Shown piece by piece: positions 18,095 to 24,842 of a DNA stretch of 64,000 nt (position 1 is the stretch's first letter; each line of letters begins with the position of its first letter). The position numbers were made by a program, and so were the translations under genes. The stretch is taken from assembly GCF_017873965.1 (NCBI RefSeq), contig NZ_JAGGKT010000007.1, positions 167,839 to 231,838 of the forward strand. The letters run 5' to 3'. The DNA comes from Ammoniphilus resinae. GTDB taxonomy: Bacteria; Bacillota; Bacilli; Aneurinibacillales; RAOX-1. The notes under the pieces are model-generated. The model saw only the letters and a program-made list of their open reading frames with translations. It was not told where the DNA came from and searched no databases.

Positions 18095-18165
18095 ATCTTG
18101 TTATAATACAAAAAGGGGAGAAGGTGTAACCCTTTACTTATAAGTCGAAATTTGAGGAGGCAGTT

Positions 18166-18867
18166 ATGGGACACCTTGCCACCCAGAGAAAAATAACTTC
18201 GTACATCATTCAATCCCAAGAAGAAGAAATTAAGAGGCTATCTACAGAGCTACATGAAGGGATTGCGCAAACCCTGTACAGCTTGTTAACGGGGCTTGAG
18301 ATCATCCAGAACGGGCTTGAATCCCATGATATGAAACAGTATGTCGAACAACTAAAGCAGCTTTCCAAACGAACGATTGAAGAAGTACGCTGGATCTCAA
18401 CTGAGCTGCACCCAGCTGTGTTGGATACACATGGAATATTGCCTGCCCTTCAATCTTACAATACAATATATACATCGACCTTTGGAATTGAAGTGGATTT
18501 AGAGGTAAGTGGGGAACCAATAAGACTTCTTCCTTCCGTTGAAATTTTGCTTTACAGAATTTGTCAGGAAATCCTCTCGAATGCTGCCAAATATGCAGAT
18601 ACCAATCGGGTGCGGATCACCTTCCACTGGTCGAAGAAAGAGCTAAAGGTTCATATTGAAGACTTTGGAGTCGGTTTCTGTGCGGATAATTATCCTGACC
18701 AAGAGCTTGCTTTAGGTATTGCAGCGATGCGTGAGAAAGTGGCTTTGGCAGGGGGGGAATTTGAAATTTCATCTGCGCTTGGAAAGGGAACTACCGTAAC
18801 TCTTCATTTCCCGCTAGAACCTTATGTGAAAGGAGATACCGATGATTCGTTTGCTAATTGTGGATGA
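18166..18867 (+). CDS. NreB/DegS-like cytoplasmic sensor histidine kinase without sensor domain
   Basis: The 233-residue protein starts almost directly at a HisKA_3 dimerisation domain (phospho-acceptor His in LHEGIAQTLYSLL near residue 30). It ends with the HATPase domain (EILSNAAKYA, FGVGF, GKGTTVTLHF). It lacks transmembrane helices and the cysteine-rich Fe-S sensor region of Staphylococcus NreB. It overlaps the response regulator gene by 26 bp. Input probably comes from a partner, either the NarK-PAS protein before it or the NreA-like GAF protein after it. The RBS is GAGGAGG, and an in-frame stop upstream excludes a longer protein. Confidence 0.9.
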   Translation: MGHLATQRKITSYIIQSQEEEIKRLSTELHEGIAQTLYSLLTGLEIIQNGLESHDMKQYVEQLKQLSKRTIEEVRWISTELHPAVLDTHGILPALQSYNTIYTSTFGIEVDLEVSGEPIRLLPSVEILLYRICQEILSNAAKYADTNRVRITFHWSKKELKVHIEDFGVGFCADNYPDQELALGIAAMREKVALAGGEFEISSALGKGTTVTLHFPLEPYVKGDTDDSFANCG

Positions 18868-19498
18868 TCACGCCGTCGTCCGTTCGGGTCTTTCCATGCT
18901 TTTAGGCGCTAAGCCTAATATCAAGGTGGTAGGAGAGGCTTCAGAAGGGAATGAAGCGATTGAAAAAGCTGAAGAGCTCGAACCAAACGTGATCTTAATG
19001 GATCTAAGTATGCCACATGGGAAAGATGGATTGACGGCAACAACGGAAATTAAAAAAATGTTTCCGAAGATTGCGATCTTGATATTGACTATGCATGATG
19101 ATGAAGAATATTTGTTTCGCGTAATCCAGGCAGGCGCGTCTGGTTATATATTGAAAAGCGCGCCACATGATGAGTTGGTTTCTGCTATTGAATCGGTTTC
19201 CACTGGGCAAGCTTATCTGTATCCATCGGCAACCAAAAAGCTGATGACGGAATACCTAGAAAAGCTGAAACAAGGGGATAACAACGACATTTACGAGCAC
19301 CTTTCCGACCGGGAAAAAGAGGTTTTGGCCCTCATTGTAAAAGGATACTCGAATAAAGAAATTGCAGAACAATTAGTGATCAGCGTAAAAACGGTTGAAA
19401 CACACAAAAGTAATCTCATGGAGAAGTTGAAATTGAAAACCAGACCTGAACTCGTCAAATATGCCGTGAAAAAAGGTTTGCTCAATTACGAGCTGTAA
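18842..19498 (+). CDS. NarL/NreC-like response regulator
   Basis: The 218-residue protein has an N-terminal receiver domain (LIVDDHAVVRSGL; acceptor Asp in VILMDLSMP near residue 55) and a C-terminal LuxR-type helix-turn-helix (LSDREKEVLALIVKGYSNKEIAEQL cut into its usual helices). It is the cognate regulator of the overlapping kinase. By analogy with NreC it should activate nitrate reductase and narK genes when oxygen is low or nitrate is present; the target sites are not visible here. Confidence 0.93.
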   Translation: MIRLLIVDDHAVVRSGLSMLLGAKPNIKVVGEASEGNEAIEKAEELEPNVILMDLSMPHGKDGLTATTEIKKMFPKIAILILTMHDDEEYLFRVIQAGASGYILKSAPHDELVSAIESVSTGQAYLYPSATKKLMTEYLEKLKQGDNNDIYEHLSDREKEVLALIVKGYSNKEIAEQLVISVKTVETHKSNLMEKLKLKTRPELVKYAVKKGLLNYEL

Positions 19499-19516
19499 CT
19501 AATTTGATAGAATGAA

Positions 19517-19975
19517 GTGATGCACATGAATAAAACCGATCAAATTTTAGTTCTATGCACCGAAATAGCCCATGAGATTTCTTGTGATTTTGTCGGCCTT
19601 GCGATCTATAACCCACAAGGAAAAGAACTTCGTTGGATGTACGCCGTAGGTAATCGCAATGATAAATATCGCCGCATTGTCGTCCGTTATGGAAAAGGAA
19701 TTGCTGGACAGGTCATTCGAAGTGGACGCCCGATGACTATTTCACAATTTCCTCAGAATATCATTGGCAAAGCGACGGATTACCCGATTATGCTTGCTGA
19801 ACAGCTTATTTCTGCATTGGCTCAACCCATTCATCGTGGGGGAATTCCCTGGGGTGTTTTGTTAATAGGGAATCGATTAGAGTCGGCCTTTACAAAGGAA
19901 CAACAGGATAAAATAAAAAAAGCTGTCAATAGTATTGAAAACATGATAAAAGATCCTATGTTTACCTTAGGATAA
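19517..19975 (+). CDS. NreA-like GAF domain nitrate sensor
   Basis: The product is about 150 residues and consists of a single GAF domain. Length and gene order (kinase, regulator, GAF protein) match the NreABC system of staphylococci, in which NreA binds nitrate and controls NreB. The start could be GTG 19517, ATG 19520 or ATG 19526, as the ribosome binding site is weak. A terminator follows, so kinase, regulator and GAF gene form one unit. Nitrate binding is inferred from synteny. Confidence 0.8.
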   Translation: MMHMNKTDQILVLCTEIAHEISCDFVGLAIYNPQGKELRWMYAVGNRNDKYRRIVVRYGKGIAGQVIRSGRPMTISQFPQNIIGKATDYPIMLAEQLISALAQPIHRGGIPWGVLLIGNRLESAFTKEQQDKIKKAVNSIENMIKDPMFTLG

Positions 19976-19980
19976 ATCAG

Positions 19981-20015
19981 ACCCCTTCCTGTTCATTCAG
20001 AATGAAGGGTTTTTC
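19981..20015 (+). terminator. Terminator after the nre-like genes
   Basis: ACCCCTTC and GAAGGGT arms, with an inner TTCATTC/GAATGAA pairing, are followed by TTTTTC. Confidence 0.75.
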
Positions 20016-20033
20016 TGTGTATTGGCAGGTTTT

Positions 20034-20066
20034 TTAACACTATTTTTCATGTGTTAATGATATAAT
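20034..20066 (+). promoter_or_regulatory. Inverted repeat and -10 box before the double-PAS kinase gene
   Basis: TTAACAC (20034-20040) and GTGTTAA (20051-20057) are perfect inverted arms 10 bp apart. TATAAT follows at 20061-20066. The arms cover the -35 area, the right place for a regulator. The factor is unknown. Confidence 0.5.
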
Positions 20067-20103
20067 TAATATTCCACACCTATATAGATATGAGGTGAAG
20101 TGA

Positions 20104-21585
20104 ATGTCAAATCAATACGAAGGCTTCGGACAGGATATCGATGTGCTTCTTAGCTATATTAATGACCATAATTTCTCCGATCAAGTAATGGAGAATGTAA
20201 GGGAATCTTTAAAAGAACTAACGGATCTGAAGTATGCCTTGGATGTGTCGACAATTGTTGCGATTACGGATGCCAGGGGGAAAATTAAGTACGTTAACGA
20301 TAAATTCTGCGAAATTTCCCAATATACAAGAGAAGAGCTTTTGGGACGAGACCACCGAATCATTAATTCCGGGTACCATTCCAAGGAATTTATGCGCAAA
20401 CTTTGGGAGACAATATTGTGCGGTCAGGTATGGAAAGGCGATATAAAAAATAGGGCAAAGGATGGAACCTATTATTGGGTAAAAACTACGATCGTTCCCT
20501 TTTTGAACCAGCAGGGAAAGCCTTATCAATTTCTAGCGATCCGCACGGAAATTACGGAGGCTAAACGAAATGAAGAAGAACTGAAAAAATCCCTTGAGGA
20601 ATTAGTGGACCTTAAATTTGCCCTAGATGAATCCTCGATCGTCGCGATTACGGATGCCAAAGGGAAAATTAAATATGTTAATGATAAATTCTGCGAGGTA
20701 TCAAAGTATACACGTGAAGAGTTGCTCGGACAAGACCATCAGATTATTAATTCCGGGTACCATTCCAAAGATTTTTTCCGTGCCCTGTGGCAGACGATTA
20801 GGGAGGGGCATGTTTGGAAGGGAGAAATCAAAAACCGCGCGAAAGACGGGACCTATTATTGGGTGGACACCACCATTGTTCCATTTCTTGATGTGGAAGG
20901 TGTACCTTATCAGTACCTAGCTATTCGTTCAGAAATTACCGAGAGAAAAAGGGTAGAGGAAGAACTGCAAAGGATGACTGCGGAGTTGATGCGAGTCCAG
21001 GAAGAGGAAAGAAAAAGGGTTTCGCGGGACCTCCATGATGGAATTGGGCAAAGTATGTACACCCTGCTCATCACTATTGATCGCTTGGCTCAGGAAGTTG
21101 CCGGTGACCATCCAATTCTCCAAGATATACGTACCCAAGCAGAAAATATCGTCAATGATATTCGTAGTATTTCCTGGGAGCTTCGTCCTTCGGTCTTGGA
21201 TGATCTGGGCTTGGTTCCTGCACTCCGTTCCTATATTCAGCGTTTTATCGAATTCCATGGGATTAACGTACATTTAGAATGTACGTTAAAAAAACGGCTT
21301 TCAATCCAGATTGAAACTGCGATTTACCGAATTATCCAGGAGGCTTTAAACAACATCCGCAAGTATGCAGGTGTAAAGGAAGCCTACGTTTACGTGCTGG
21401 ATTGTGAAAAGTACCTCGAAGTGCGAATTGAAGATCAAGGGGAAGGGTTCTCTCCTGAAACCAGCGTAAAGGGAGTAGGACTGTTTAGTATGCAGGAAAG
21501 AGCCAAAGCTGTTGAAGGGCAAATGGACATTACCTCACAGCCAGAGAAAGGCACGAAAATACGTCTGCAGATCCCGATGGGATAA
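20104..21585 (+). CDS. Double-PAS sensor histidine kinase (HisKA_3 type), cytoplasmic
   Basis: The 493-residue protein has two PAS/PAC domains (about 45-165 and 173-290), a HisKA_3 domain with the acceptor His in SRDLHDGIGQSMY (about 310), and a HATPase domain to the end. No membrane segment is present. The two PAS copies are nearly identical in sequence, with a repeat distance of about 384 bp in the DNA. No response regulator gene adjoins it, so the partner may be the NreC-like protein at 18842. The ligand or cofactor of the PAS domains is unknown. Confidence 0.92.
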   Translation: MSNQYEGFGQDIDVLLSYINDHNFSDQVMENVRESLKELTDLKYALDVSTIVAITDARGKIKYVNDKFCEISQYTREELLGRDHRIINSGYHSKEFMRKLWETILCGQVWKGDIKNRAKDGTYYWVKTTIVPFLNQQGKPYQFLAIRTEITEAKRNEEELKKSLEELVDLKFALDESSIVAITDAKGKIKYVNDKFCEVSKYTREELLGQDHQIINSGYHSKDFFRALWQTIREGHVWKGEIKNRAKDGTYYWVDTTIVPFLDVEGVPYQYLAIRSEITERKRVEEELQRMTAELMRVQEEERKRVSRDLHDGIGQSMYTLLITIDRLAQEVAGDHPILQDIRTQAENIVNDIRSISWELRPSVLDDLGLVPALRSYIQRFIEFHGINVHLECTLKKRLSIQIETAIYRIIQEALNNIRKYAGVKEAYVYVLDCEKYLEVRIEDQGEGFSPETSVKGVGLFSMQERAKAVEGQMDITSQPEKGTKIRLQIPMG

Positions 21586-21589
21586 AGGT

Positions 21590-21619
21590 ATACCAATTAA
21601 ATGGTATGCTTTTTTTTTG
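21590..21619 (+). terminator. Terminator of the double-PAS kinase gene
   Basis: ATACCA (21590-21595) and TGGTAT (21602-21607) arms are followed by a run of nine T. Confidence 0.75.
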
Positions 21620-21640
21620 CGTTATTTCCAACATTGCTAG

Positions 21641-21683
21641 GGTGATTAAGATCACTGATTGGATCGACCTAATTGGTTAAAAT
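21641..21683 (+). promoter_or_regulatory. Fnr-type promoter 1 (before mini-ORF)
   Basis: GGTGATTAAGATCACT (21641-21656) fits the Bacillus Fnr box TGTGA-N6-TCACA with two mismatches. A -10 box TAAAAT (21678-21683) lies with its centre 32 bp from the box centre, the class II -41.5 geometry. Confidence 0.7.
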
Positions 21684-21712
21684 ATTTTGAAAAATGATAG
21701 GAGTGGATCACG

Positions 21713-21790
21713 ATGCTGTCAGGTGCGGAAATACTTATCCAATCGCTGCTCGAGGTTCGTCCCGGTCATTATAACCATGAAATGAGATAG
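21713..21790 (+). pseudogene. 25-codon mini-ORF with acetolactate-synthase-like start (possible relic or leader)
   Basis: ATG 21713 is preceded by AGGAGTG at good spacing. The first 14 residues, MLSGAEILIQSLLE, look like the start of an IlvB-type thiamin-diphosphate enzyme; the reading then changes and stops at 21788. It sits between two Fnr-type boxes. It may be the remnant of a deleted ilvB-like gene, a leader peptide, or chance. Product function is not claimed. Confidence 0.4.
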
Positions 21791-21800
21791 ATTTGAATTT

Positions 21801-21843
21801 TGTGATGGTCATCACTTCTTCGAGAATGAATTTCATTTAGAAT
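21801..21843 (+). promoter_or_regulatory. Fnr-type promoter 2 (before DUF2249 gene)
   Basis: TGTGATGGTCATCACT (21801-21816) matches TGTGA-N6-TCACA with one mismatch. TAGAAT (21838-21843) has its centre 32 bp downstream of the box centre. This predicts anaerobic activation of the DUF2249 gene at 21885. Confidence 0.78.
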
Positions 21844-21884
21844 GAAAACTGTAGAAAGAAACCTATTATGAAAAGAGGGATACT

Positions 21885-22112
21885 ATGTTTGCTGCAGAAG
21901 TAGACGTTCGTAAATATCTTCCAAGAGAAAAACACCCAACCATCTTCCGGACTTTTGATGATTTGAATAACGGTGAAGCCATGCAAATCATCAATGATCA
22001 TGATCCAAGACCTCTTCAATATCAATTCATGATGGAGCGCCCAAACCAATTTGAATGGGAATTCATTGAGCAAGGGCCAGAAGTATGGCGTGTTTCAATT
22101 AAAAAAATCTAA
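21885..22112 (+). CDS. DUF2249 domain protein (stand-alone)
   Basis: The 75-residue single-domain protein has the DUF2249 pattern: an early short strand with conserved Arg, KHPTIFRTFDDL, a central NDHDPRPLQYQF and a C-terminal strand ending in I. The family adopts a TusA/SirA-like fold and is common next to Ric, hemerythrin-like and denitrification genes. The biochemical role is not established. It is transcribed alone from an Fnr-type promoter and ends at a strong terminator. Two more DUF2249 genes lie at 26103 and 26325. Confidence 0.85.
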   Translation: MFAAEVDVRKYLPREKHPTIFRTFDDLNNGEAMQIINDHDPRPLQYQFMMERPNQFEWEFIEQGPEVWRVSIKKI

Positions 22113-22123
22113 TTTTGTATGAA

Positions 22124-22158
22124 AAAGGTCAGCCCTATACTTTAGGGTTGGCCCTTTT
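22124..22158 (+). terminator. Terminator of the DUF2249 gene
   Basis: AAAGGTCAGCCCTA and TAGGGTTGGCCCTTT pair imperfectly around TACTT, and a T run follows. Confidence 0.85.
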
Positions 22159-22206
22159 TATATTTCTAAAATAAAACTACATGTGTCATGAAAAGGGCGC
22201 CTACCG

Positions 22207-22252
22207 ATTATAAACGAACCTCCTTACGCACTAGTAGTGGAGGTTTTATAAT
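22207..22252 (+). repeat. Inverted repeat before narK 2
   Basis: ATTATAAACGAACCTCC pairs with GGAGGTTTTATAAT, with a 3-nt bulge in one arm and a loop of about 15 nt. It lies between a terminator and the Fnr-type promoter of narK 2. Its role is unknown; it could be a decayed terminator or a regulatory RNA element. Confidence 0.5.
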
Positions 22253-22314
22253 TTCGTCTAAACGATGACGTCTTTGTTAATGAAGTGTGAACAATGATTG
22301 GATATTTTGTGTCA

Positions 22315-22357
22315 CGTGATTAATCTCACAAATATTCTGCACTATCCTTCTTATAAT
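22315..22357 (+). promoter_or_regulatory. Fnr-type promoter of narK 2
   Basis: CGTGATTAATCTCACA (22315-22330) matches TGTGA-N6-TCACA at nine of ten positions. A perfect TATAAT (22352-22357) has its centre 32 bp downstream, the class II arrangement. This is the best Fnr promoter in the window. Confidence 0.85.
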
Positions 22358-22402
22358 CAATAGAAAGGTTTTATTAAAACATCAAACAAAGGTGGAATCT
22401 TT

Positions 22403-23908
22403 ATGATCCAAAGGATTCAATTGCCTCTGCAAACGTTATGTATGATTGCAGCCTTTATTGTATGGGTGCTGCTTTCCCCATTAATTGCCTTTATTAAAGA
22501 GGATATCGTATTGACTGCCGGACAAATTGCCTGGATCACAGCCATCCCTGTTTTACTCGGCTCCGTTCTTAGGATACCGGTCGGTTATTTGGCAAATCGG
22601 TATGGGGCTAGGGTGATGTTTTTCATTTCTTTCGTTGTTTTACTAGTTCCTGTTTTCTATGTAAGTCATGCAGACTCATTCCTCGACTTGTTCATTGGAA
22701 ACCTGTTCATCGGGGTTGCTGGTGCAACCTTTTCTATCGGAGTTACATCAGTGCCAAAGTATTATTCCAAAGATCGACATGGGTTTGTTAATGGAATTTA
22801 TGGAGTTGGGAATATCGGAACTGCAATTACAGCATTTAGTGCACCAGTTTTGGCTAATCATCTTGGGTGGTCAACCACCATCCAGCTCTCTATGATACTG
22901 TTAGCTGGGTTTGCTTTGCTAATCTTTCTTTTTGGGGATCGCCATGAGAAAAAGGTAACCACCCCACTCATGAAGCAAATCAGAGAAGTATACAAAAATC
23001 AAAAACTTTGGTTTCTAAGCCTATTCTACTTTATTACTTTTGGTTCATTCGTAGCTTTTACCGTTTATTTACCCAATTTCCTTGTTGATTATTTTGGACT
23101 AGACAAAGTCGATGCAGGACTTCGGACTGCTGGATATATTGCGCTCGCCACCTTTATCCGTCCTTTAGGGGGATGGCTTGCAGACCGTTGGAATCCCTAT
23201 CACATATTAATGGTCGTATTTCTTGGCTTGACCGTATCAGGTGTGTTGCTTTCCTTCTCACCGAACATTGAACTTTATACAATCGGAGCGTTAAGCATTG
23301 CGGCGTGTGCGGGAGTCGGCAATGGTACAGTATTTAAATTGGTACCCCTTTATTTCAGCAAACAAGCGGGCGTTGTAAACGGTCTGGTTTCTGCAATGGG
23401 AGGATTAGGCGGCTTCTTTCCACCATTGGTTCTATCAACTGTTTACGAAATAACCGGTCATTACGCCATCGGTTTCATGGCCCTTTCTCAATTTGCCTTA
23501 GCTAGCTTCGTGATTGTTTTGTGGATGTTTTATCAAGATAAAATGTACTTGGCATCGCAAGTTATTGAGAGTACTGTGGAGGGTGTTCTAATTACAGATT
23601 TAAAAGGGAAGATAGTCTCCGTAAACCCATCGTTTACAAAGGTCACAGGGTATGCACCCGATGAGGTCATTGGAAAAGAACCCCGGATCTTCAGCTCCGG
23701 AATACAGGGAAAAGATTTCTACGAAAAAATGTGGAAAGACATCGCTGAAACTGGACAGTGGACCGGAGAAATCTGGAACAAACGAAAGAATGGCGAGATC
23801 TATCAGCAATTGTTGACTATTAGTTCGATTAGAAATGAGGCTGGGGAATTGAAAAACTATGCCGGTATGTTTAGCGATATTACGCAAATGAAGAATAAGA
23901 TAGGCTAG
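22403..23908 (+). CDS. narK: NarK-type nitrate/nitrite MFS transporter with C-terminal PAS domain (copy 2)
   Basis: The 501-residue paralogue of the protein at 16523 is alike over its whole length, including an MFS domain of about 385 residues and a terminal PAS/PAC domain (VLITDLKGKIVSVNPSF, NKRKNGEIYQQ, GMFSDIT). It should carry nitrate in or nitrite out under anaerobic conditions, given its Fnr-type promoter; copy 1 lacks such a box. Keeping the PAS domain in both copies suggests it is functional. It is transcribed alone and ends at a terminator. Confidence 0.9.
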   Translation: MIQRIQLPLQTLCMIAAFIVWVLLSPLIAFIKEDIVLTAGQIAWITAIPVLLGSVLRIPVGYLANRYGARVMFFISFVVLLVPVFYVSHADSFLDLFIGNLFIGVAGATFSIGVTSVPKYYSKDRHGFVNGIYGVGNIGTAITAFSAPVLANHLGWSTTIQLSMILLAGFALLIFLFGDRHEKKVTTPLMKQIREVYKNQKLWFLSLFYFITFGSFVAFTVYLPNFLVDYFGLDKVDAGLRTAGYIALATFIRPLGGWLADRWNPYHILMVVFLGLTVSGVLLSFSPNIELYTIGALSIAACAGVGNGTVFKLVPLYFSKQAGVVNGLVSAMGGLGGFFPPLVLSTVYEITGHYAIGFMALSQFALASFVIVLWMFYQDKMYLASQVIESTVEGVLITDLKGKIVSVNPSFTKVTGYAPDEVIGKEPRIFSSGIQGKDFYEKMWKDIAETGQWTGEIWNKRKNGEIYQQLLTISSIRNEAGELKNYAGMFSDITQMKNKIG

Positions 23909-23910
23909 AG

Positions 23911-23950
23911 AAAAGGGGAGCGATTCGTCTCGGGATCGTTCCTCTTTTTT
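23911..23950 (+). terminator. Terminator of narK 2
   Basis: GGGGAGCGAT and GATCGTTCCTC pair around a short loop and run into TTTTTT. Confidence 0.8.
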
Positions 23951-23961
23951 GTGTTGGCTTT

Positions 23962-24319
23962 GATTCGGACTGAATCTCGTTGGTTCCGCCAAACAGAGTC
24001 CGAATCACCCCTCGATTCGGACTGACTCTCGCTGATTGCGCTAAACAGAGTCCGAATCACCCCTCGATTCGGACTGACTCTTGTTGGTTCCGCCAAACAG
24101 AGTCCGAATCACCCCTCGATTCGGACTGACTCTCGTTGGTTCCGCCAAACAGAGTCCGAATCACCTCTGGATTCGGACTGAATCCCGTTGATTTAGCTAG
24201 ACTGAGTCCGAATCACCCCTTGATTCGGACTGAACCTCGTTGGTTCCGCCAAACAGAGTCCGAATCACCCCTCGATTCAGACTGACTCTCGCAGGTTCCA
24301 CCAAACAGAGTCCGAATCA
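23962..24319 (+). repeat. Palindromic tandem array 2, period 52 bp
   Basis: Seven units begin at 23962, 24014, 24066, 24118, 24170, 24222 and 24274, each exactly 52 bp apart; the last is cut short. Every unit carries GATTCGGACT and AGTCCGAATC arms (45 nt in total), an inner TTGG/CCAA pair, and a 7-nt linker ACCCCTC. Unit 5 is the most diverged. The array lies between the convergent narK 2 and DUF59 genes. The sequence is unrelated to array 1 but has the same period. Confidence 0.95.
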
Positions 24320-24488
24320 ACCTTATAGCGAGTTGTTTGACCAGGGATCATTCCTTCATCGGGTCTATGGACATTCCCAGTGGAGATGGCTCAAGCTTTG
24401 TCCTTCATAACCGCCTAGAGGCCATTTTGGATATCTGATCAAATGGGAGAGTGCTCAAAGGGTAACTACCCCGCCCCCCAGACACAAC
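24320..24488. other. Intergenic stretch with no recognised element
   Basis: About 170 bp between array 2 and the terminator of the minus-strand operon. I see no credible ORF, promoter or repeat here. Confidence 0.5.
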
Positions 24489-24515
24489 AAAACCCGGTGA
24501 TCACCACCGGGTTTT
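24489..24515 (-). terminator. Terminator of the ric-DUF2249 operon
   Basis: AAAACCCGGTG and CACCGGGTTTT form a near-perfect symmetrical stem with A and T runs on either side, so it can work in both directions. Confidence 0.85.
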
Positions 24516-24528
24516 CCTTGCGCAATTA

Positions 24529-24828
24529 TTACGCTCTTCCTAGCATATTTTTTGCTCTTTCGGACATCATTTCTGGGTTCCAAGCTGGAGTCCAGGTTAA
24601 CTCAACATTTGCCCGCTTTACACCTTCGATTTGCAAGATAGCATTGCGTGCACCAGCTGTGATGCTGTCATGCATTGGACAACCAGGGGTAGTTAGTGTA
24701 ATAGTGGCATTAACAATATCATCTTCAATCAACACATCGTAAACTAATCCTAAGTCAACGATATTAATTCCAAGCTCTGGGTCATACACTTCATAAAGTT
24801 TTTGCATTACCATTTCTTCGGTTATCAT
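24529..24828 (-). CDS. DUF59/MIP18-family metal-sulfur cluster assembly factor
   Basis: The 99-residue protein resembles SufT/PaaD-type proteins. It has the YDPELGINIVDLGLVYD segment and the conserved Cys in TTPGCPMHD. Such proteins help mature or repair Fe-S proteins. It is the last gene of an operon with ric, two DUF2249 genes and an oxidase-like membrane protein, in line with repair of clusters damaged by nitric oxide (inference). Confidence 0.9.
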   Translation of the reverse strand: MITEEMVMQKLYEVYDPELGINIVDLGLVYDVLIEDDIVNATITLTTPGCPMHDSITAGARNAILQIEGVKRANVELTWTPAWNPEMMSERAKNMLGRA

Positions 24829-24842
24829 GGGACATTTCTCCT

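Noticed and set aside
16523..18867. narK-PAS and the following kinase as one frameshifted gene
   Set aside because: A 134-bp non-coding gap with a hairpin, an in-frame stop and a separate GAGGAGG site precedes the kinase start; the paralogue at 22403 also ends after its PAS domain.
23962..24319. CRISPR array or coding repeat
   Set aside because: The linkers are only 7 nt and nearly identical, and frames across the array have no coding character or ribosome binding site.
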